This document shows positions 54,148 to 64,000 of a stretch of DNA of 64,000 nucleotides, piece by piece. A model generated the notes under the pieces. It was not told the DNA's origin. It ran no database searches and worked only from the letters and a program-made list of their open reading frames with translations. Both the position numbers and the translations under genes were made by a program. The DNA comes from Botrimarina mediterranea (lineage in GTDB: Bacteria > Planctomycetota > Planctomycetia > Pirellulales > Lacipirellulaceae). The number at the start of each line of letters is the position of its first letter. Position 1 is the stretch's first letter. The stretch is taken from positions 2,947,363 through 3,011,362 of the forward strand of contig NZ_CP036349.1 in assembly GCF_007753265.1 (NCBI RefSeq). Reading direction: 5' to 3'.

Positions 54148-55377
54148 TTACCCCGCCCGGTAGGCGACGTCTCCTCGCACCAGCGTCTGCCGCACCCAAC
54201 GGTCATCCCATGCGAAGAGGATCATCGCCAAGGGATTAACGGGCGATTCGAGCCACGGCAAGTCAGGCTCGGCGATGAACAAGTCCGCCGGCGCGCCGGG
54301 TTGCAACCGGCCTGCGTCGGCGAAGCCCGCCGCGTCCGCATTACCTGCCGTGATTTGCCACCAGGCGTCCGCAGGGGTTGGGTAAACATCGCCGAGCGCC
54401 GACGCCGTTTCGACCATTGCCCTGGCGACGCGGACCATCGAGCGCTCATAGCCGCCGCCGATGTCGCTGCCGAGCGATAGCCGTACGCCTTCGTTGATCG
54501 CCATGGCGCGGTTCATAGCGCCGGATCGCAGGAACGAGTTCGCCAGCGGACAGTGGGCGATCACCGCGCTGGCTTCACGCAGCACCGCCCGCTCGGCCGC
54601 GTCGAGGTGAATGCCGTGGCCGAACAGCGTTCGCTCGGTGACGAGTCCGTGCGCTCGATACACGTCAACGTACTTCGACCCGTCGTAGAGCTCGCCGATG
54701 AGCTGACACTCGGGGATCGTCTCGCTGAGGTGGGTCTGCACGATCACTTCGGGATTCTCAGCGGCAAGCCTCCCAGCTCCCGACAGCAACTCCGGCGTAC
54801 ACGATACCGCGAACCGCGGTGTGATTGCCGCCGCAAGCCGTCCACTATGCGGGAACTGTTCAAGTAGGTTAGCCGTTTGGTCGAGCAGCTCCTTCGTGCC
54901 GCCGACAAGATTATCGGGCGCGTAACGGTCGCTCATCGCCTGCCCAACCACGCCCCGCAGGCCGGCTTTGGAAAGCGTCTCGATCGCCGCGACGGTCGCC
55001 TCGTGATGCACGGTGCTGTAGGCGCAGACCGTCGTTGTCCCGACCGAGACGAGTTGCTTGGCGACACGCTCGGTCATCGCGGCGGCGAAGGCGGCGTCTT
55101 CCCAACGCGACTCCGACGGAAACGTCACGCCCATCAGCCATTCGAGCAGCGGCATCCCATGCGCGCCGATCATATCGAACTGCGGCAGATGCAAGTGCGT
55201 GTCGATGAGCCCCGGCGACACCAGGCACTCTGGACCGCCCAGGTCACACGTCGATGGCAGTTCACCCTCGACAACTTCGGCGATGAAGCCGTCCTCAACA
55301 CGGACATACCCCGGCGCCAACCGAGCGGCGCCCGGCGTCTCGGCGCACTCCAGCAGCAACTGCCCAACAACGATCAT
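54148..55377 (-). CDS. guaD: Guanine deaminase
   Basis: Zinc amidohydrolase converting guanine to xanthine, the entry to the xanthine dehydrogenase route. 409 residues. Seen: VSPGLIDTHLHLPQFDMIGAHGMPLLEWLMGVTFPSE (HxH ligands and guanine deaminase-type PQ..MIG..G..LLEWL), IVQTHLSETIPECQLI and TLFGHGIHLDAAE (histidines), SLGSDIGGGYERSM (Asp). Far from the main purine island (about 28 kb away) but functionally part of it. Other amidohydrolases are excluded fairly well by the first motif. Confidence 0.93.
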   Translation of the reverse strand: MIVVGQLLLECAETPGAARLAPGYVRVEDGFIAEVVEGELPSTCDLGGPECLVSPGLIDTHLHLPQFDMIGAHGMPLLEWLMGVTFPSESRWEDAAFAAAMTERVAKQLVSVGTTTVCAYSTVHHEATVAAIETLSKAGLRGVVGQAMSDRYAPDNLVGGTKELLDQTANLLEQFPHSGRLAAAITPRFAVSCTPELLSGAGRLAAENPEVIVQTHLSETIPECQLIGELYDGSKYVDVYRAHGLVTERTLFGHGIHLDAAERAVLREASAVIAHCPLANSFLRSGAMNRAMAINEGVRLSLGSDIGGGYERSMVRVARAMVETASALGDVYPTPADAWWQITAGNADAAGFADAGRLQPGAPADLFIAEPDLPWLESPVNPLAMILFAWDDRWVRQTLVRGDVAYRAG

Positions 55378-55387
55378 GCGGATGGCC

Positions 55388-55547
55388 TCGCGCAGAGACG
55401 CAGAGACAGCAGAGGAAGACTTTCCTCAAGAGTCCTTAGCGGCCTAGCGCCTTTGCGTGAGTAATTGAAGCAAAAAGCCTCACGCATAGACGCGAAGCCG
55501 CAAAGAAGGATTCCTATGTTCTCTGCGTCTCTGCGTCTCCGCGCGAA
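55388..55547. repeat. E-type nested inverted repeat
   Basis: Outer arms: CGCGCAGAGACGCAGAGACA against TCTCTGCGTCTCTGCGTC. Inner arms: CGCCTTTGCGTGAG against CTCACGCATAGACGCGAAG. They fill the guaD-galK gap. Like the cluster before the small membrane protein gene; a single arm also lies near 3281-3327. Units of about 8 nt (GACGCAGA). Confidence 0.82.
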
Positions 55548-55551
55548 ACAC

Positions 55552-56754
55552 TCAGCCCTCTAGAACGCGGCCGCCTTCCGCCGGGCGCGTCGTGAAGCAG
55601 GTGGGTTCGATGCCAGTCGCCGCCCGGTAACGCTCGGTGATCGTGCGGGCGACTTCTTCGGCTTTGTCAGTGCGGACCAAGGTCACGGTGCAGCCGCCAA
55701 AACCGCCGCCCGTCATCCGCGAACCGATCACGCCGCCGGCCGGGCCGATCTCGCGGGCGATCTCCACCAGCGTGTCGATCTCAGGCACGGTGATCTCGAA
55801 GTCGTCACGCATCGCCGCGTGGCTGGCGTACATCAACTCGCCGACGGTCGCCCAGTCCGACGCCGCCACCGCCGCCGCGGCCTGCTCGGTGCGCGGGTTC
55901 TCGCCGGTGATGTGGCGCGCCCGCTTGAAAGGGAGCGGTTCGAGCTTGGATGCATTGGCGGCAAGCTGCTCGGGCGTCACGTCGCGCAACGCCTTCACGC
56001 CCAACGCCTCGGCGGCCGCCTCGCACTGCTGGCGGCGCTCGGCGTACTCGCCGCCGGTGAGCTCGTGCTTCACGTTGCTGTTGGTGATCAACACGCTGAC
56101 CGACGGGTCGGTGAACGGCGCCATGTGCGGCTCTTGCGACCGGCAGTCGAGCAGCATCAGGTGGTCCTTGTGGCACAGGGCCGAGCTGAACTGATCCATG
56201 ATGCCACACGGCACGCCGGCGCCGCGGTGCTCGGCCTTCTGGCAGAGCAGGGCCCGCTGCGGCCCGGGAAGCGACACACCGGCCAGCGTCTCGATCGCCA
56301 GCGCCAGCGACACCTCGAGCGCCGCCGAACTCGATAACCCACCGCCGAGCGGCACGGTCGAGTCGATCACGCCATCGAACGCAGGCACTTCGATGCCCTC
56401 TTCGCGATACGCGTCGATCACTCCGCGAGCGTACTTGGCCCAACCGGGAAGCTCGGCGCCGTCCGGTTCCAGCGACAACTCGGCGTCGCCGCCCATCGTC
56501 ATGCTGTAGAGCCGCACCACGGGCCGGCCGTCGTCACGTTTTGAAGCCGCGACGACCGTCTGCCGATCGATCGCCATCGGCAGCACGAAGCCGTCGTTGT
56601 AGTCGGTGTGCTCGCCGATAAGGTTAACGCGGCCCGGCGCCGCGGTGACACACTGCGGCCCAGCGCTAAATTTTTCTGCGCCGAACTTGTCAGCGAACGT
56701 CTTCTTCACGCCAACGACAACGTCGGCAAGCGGCTTAGCGGTTTCGATCGACAT
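55552..56754 (-). CDS. galK: Galactokinase
   Basis: GHMP kinase phosphorylating galactose at C1 (Leloir pathway). 400 residues. Seen: APGRVNLIGEHTDYNDGFVLPMAIDRQ (galactokinase signature), VPLGGGLSSSAALEVSLALAIE (ATP loop), CGIMDQFSSALCHKDHLMLLDCRS (catalytic Asp), and GSRMTGGGFGGCTVTLV. It follows the beta-galactosidase gene on the same strand, which supplies its substrate. No galT or galE in the window. Confidence 0.97.
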   Translation of the reverse strand: MSIETAKPLADVVVGVKKTFADKFGAEKFSAGPQCVTAAPGRVNLIGEHTDYNDGFVLPMAIDRQTVVAASKRDDGRPVVRLYSMTMGGDAELSLEPDGAELPGWAKYARGVIDAYREEGIEVPAFDGVIDSTVPLGGGLSSSAALEVSLALAIETLAGVSLPGPQRALLCQKAEHRGAGVPCGIMDQFSSALCHKDHLMLLDCRSQEPHMAPFTDPSVSVLITNSNVKHELTGGEYAERRQQCEAAAEALGVKALRDVTPEQLAANASKLEPLPFKRARHITGENPRTEQAAAAVAASDWATVGELMYASHAAMRDDFEITVPEIDTLVEIAREIGPAGGVIGSRMTGGGFGGCTVTLVRTDKAEEVARTITERYRAATGIEPTCFTTRPAEGGRVLEG

Positions 56755-56779
56755 CTAGCGGGGTGATTCAAGACTTCTT

Positions 56780-56866
56780 TGTGGGAGGCGTCTCCCGACG
56801 CCGATTACGCGCACCATACCCGATCGGCATAGACACCGTAATCGGCGTTGGGAGACGCCTCCCACA
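56780..56866. repeat. 30-bp inverted repeat (J)
   Basis: TGTGGGAGGCGTCTCCCGAC-type arms, 29 of 30 pairs, 27-bp loop, between lacZ and galK. The arm itself contains GGAGGCGTCTCC. Confidence 0.9.
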
Positions 56867-56888
56867 ATTTCCTGCGGAAATCGCCGAT

Positions 56889-62357
<5,469 letters not shown>

Positions 62358-62364
62358 CGATTTT

Positions 62365-62417
62365 GACAGGATCGACAGGATGAACAGGATAAAGAATTGA
62401 TCCTGTAAATCCTGTCT
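62365..62417. repeat. Family D repeat copy 2, 9-nt units
   Basis: Three units GACAGGATC, GACAGGATG, AACAGGATA, an 8-nt spacer, then two inverted units ATCCTGTAA, ATCCTGTCT. It lies between the convergent symporter and oxidoreductase genes and could also form a terminator-like stem. Confidence 0.88.
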
Positions 62418-62421
62418 GGCT

Positions 62422-63843
62422 TCACTTGCCTTTCGTGATGGCGAGCACCTGCTCACGCTCGGGCCGTTCCTTGTAGAACGGGTCGAGCGGGTAGCAGCCC
62501 GACACGATGCCGTTGCGCGGGGCGGTGGTGCATTCGCTGAACGTCCGGCAGACGCGCTTGCGGACGAGTGACTTGCCCGCGAACACGTCGGCCGGCAGGT
62601 CGGGGTACGACAGGACCATCCGGCCCAGGCCGATGGAGTCCACCATCCCGCTACGGACTGCGGCTTGCCCGACGTTTGGCAGGCAGTCTTGGAGGTACGT
62701 GTAGCCCGAGCCAACGATCACCAGATCGGGGTGCTCGCTCTTGAGCTTCGCCGTCGCGTCGATCTGCCGCGCGACGCCCGCCAGCGGGTCCTCGGGCGGC
62801 TGGTAACCGTCCGAGGGCGGGAACGCCGCGGGGCGCTGGATGTGGGGGTTGTAGTAGGGGCTGCCGCAGGTCGTGCAGACGAGGCGGATGCCCAGTTCCT
62901 TGAGCAGCGAGAGAAACTTGCTCGGCTCGGTGAGGTCGATTCCACCTTGGCCGTCGCCGCCGAAGGCGTAAGGGTAAGCGCCAGCGACCTCAGGGACGCC
63001 GTCGCCATCGGGCCCCGGCTTATACGGCGAGTAGTCGAAGACGCTCAGCCGTACGCCAATCGCCAGGCCCGGCGCCGCGGCGCGGACGCCAGCGACGACG
63101 TTCCGCAAGAAGCGTGTGCGGCCTTCAAAATCGCCGCCGTACTTGCCGGGGCGGTCGAAGCCCGACAGCAGCTCGTGCCCCAAGTAGCCGTGGCAGTGCT
63201 TCACGTCAATGAACGCGTAACCAATTTTCTGCGCGAGCACCGCCGCCGCGATGAAGTCATCCACCAGCCGATCAAGATCATCGTCCGACAGGATGGCGCC
63301 GTCGTCGGTGACGCCCGCCCGCGGGTCAAGCACCGGGTGGCGGTAGGCGATCCGCGGTTCGAGCCGCTTCTTGTCGTTCGGCCGCGCGTAGCGGCCCGAG
63401 TGCGTCAGTTGGAGGCCGACCACGAGGCCATCGTCGCTGCCGAACGCCTTCACATGTTCGCCGACGAGCTCTTCGCGAAGCGACTCGATCGACGAGGCCG
63501 TCGCGTCGTTGAGCATCAACTGGTTGGGATTGGCCCGCCCATCGTGCCGGACGGCGACCGCCTCGCCCCCCCAGATCAGTCCGGCGCCGCTGAGCCCAAA
63601 GTTCCGCCACCGCCTGCGCGTCAGGTCGGTCGGCGTGCCGTCGGCCTCGCCGTCCCAGCCCTCCATCGGCAGGATCGTCCATCGGTTGCCGATGACGCCC
63701 GCGCCCGAGTCGATCGGCTGCCACAGCGTCGAGCCCGCCCCCGCCTCGACCGTCTCATCGAACGGCATCGGGGCGCCGATCTCATTGAGCCGTGACTGGA
63801 AGGCGTCGGCGGTCTTGAGGCTGGCGATCTTGGGAAAGTTCAT
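62422..63843 (-). CDS. Old yellow enzyme family NADH:flavin oxidoreductase
   Basis: 473 residues, FMN-binding barrel of the OYE/2,4-dienoyl-CoA reductase type. Seen: [51 protein letters not shown] (TH.GR..), [36 protein letters not shown] (catalytic HCHGYL region, where H-x-H/N is expected), and [12 protein letters not shown] near the C-terminus (phosphate site). A cysteine-rich end ([15 protein letters not shown]) recalls the FeS-binding area of dienoyl-CoA reductases but lacks the full CxxCxxxC set. No N-terminal extension and no second FAD domain. Substrate unknown. Confidence 0.85.
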   Translation of the reverse strand: MNFPKIASLKTADAFQSRLNEIGAPMPFDETVEAGAGSTLWQPIDSGAGVIGNRWTILPMEGWDGEADGTPTDLTRRRWRNFGLSGAGLIWGGEAVAVRHDGRANPNQLMLNDATASSIESLREELVGEHVKAFGSDDGLVVGLQLTHSGRYARPNDKKRLEPRIAYRHPVLDPRAGVTDDGAILSDDDLDRLVDDFIAAAVLAQKIGYAFIDVKHCHGYLGHELLSGFDRPGKYGGDFEGRTRFLRNVVAGVRAAAPGLAIGVRLSVFDYSPYKPGPDGDGVPEVAGAYPYAFGGDGQGGIDLTEPSKFLSLLKELGIRLVCTTCGSPYYNPHIQRPAAFPPSDGYQPPEDPLAGVARQIDATAKLKSEHPDLVIVGSGYTYLQDCLPNVGQAAVRSGMVDSIGLGRMVLSYPDLPADVFAGKSLVRKRVCRTFSECTTAPRNGIVSGCYPLDPFYKERPEREQVLAITKGK

Positions 63844-63876
63844 GAGAGTGGCAAGAGAAGGCAGGGCTGTCGAGAA

Positions 63877-63947
63877 AACCGGGGGCTAAGGCCCCGCGGC
63901 TGATTTGTGGCGCCTATGAATCAGCCGCGGGGCCTTAGCCCCCGGTT
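63877..63947. repeat. Perfect 28-bp inverted repeat (F)
   Basis: AACCGGGGGCTAAGGCCCCG-type arms pair without mismatch around a 15-bp loop, upstream of the oxidoreductase gene. Its right arm recurs unchanged at 21097-21124. Confidence 0.92.
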
Positions 63948-64000
63948 CATACGCACCGCCAAAGTAGTTGCATCGGCACGATCCGTCTTTGAGAATTGAG

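Noticed and set aside
53709-54239. 176-codon plus-strand frame containing VGQAVPDA
   Set aside because: Lies opposite the serine protease, and the peptide comes from the GTCAGGC palindrome; the protease has a full catalytic triad.

Overview
The window looks like chromosomal DNA of a planctomycete, most like the Pirellulales/Lacipirellulaceae. This is inferred from protein families: DUF1559 pilin-like protein, PEP-CTERM-type tails (VPEPSS plus hydrophobic stretch plus RR), dockerin-type repeats of the form GDYNxDGxVDAADYTVWRD, a planctomycete-style ECF sigma/FecR pair, and high GC coding DNA. No phage, plasmid, rRNA, tRNA or CRISPR feature was recognised.

Region 1 (0-3.1 kb): KDPG aldolase and xylose isomerase, then xdhC. 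Region 2 (about 2.3-27.4 kb) is a nucleobase-catabolism island. Xanthine dehydrogenase (xdhA, xdhB, xdhC), urate oxidase, HIU hydrolase, OHCU decarboxylase, allantoinase, allantoate amidohydrolase, ureidoglycine aminohydrolase, ureidoglycolate amidohydrolase and a PucG-like aminotransferase take xanthine to glyoxylate and ammonia. PreA, dihydropyrimidinase, beta-ureidopropionase, a class III aminotransferase and methylmalonate/malonate-semialdehyde dehydrogenase make an almost complete reductive pyrimidine route; an NCS2 permease supplies the base. A guanine deaminase lies apart at 54-55 kb. A low-GC PD-(D/E)XK nuclease gene interrupts xdhC and xdhB.

Region 3 (28.9-43.3 kb) reads in one direction: ECF sigma factor, FecR-domain protein, four secreted PEP-CTERM proteins (three with dockerin-type repeats, one with starch-binding-like modules), a DUF1559 pilin-like protein, a GH97 alpha-glucosidase and a 1072-residue GH13 amylase carrying dockerin repeats and PEP-CTERM. 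It looks like a locus for alpha-glucan use at the cell surface.

Region 4 (43.4-53.2 kb) is an L-rhamnose locus: RhaA, RhaB, a RhaE-RhaW fusion and a divergent DeoR regulator, together with an NCS1 transporter, a 63-residue membrane protein and a LarA-like protein. A four-helix-bundle (S23/IVS) gene framed by 31-bp inverted repeats sits inside it and supplies part of the RhaB N-terminus. Region 5 (53.3-63.8 kb) holds a secreted protease, guanine deaminase, galactokinase, exported beta-galactosidase, a divergent sodium/solute symporter and an OYE-family oxidoreductase.

Across the window, intergenic spaces carry many different hairpin-forming repeats with 22-31 bp arms, several built from 7-9 nt units. 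Some run into genes and encode protein ends (XdhB C-terminus, a small membrane protein C-terminus, RhaB N-terminus). The best candidates for something undescribed are these palindromic families together with the S23 cassette, and the NCS1 transporter plus small membrane protein of the rhamnose locus.
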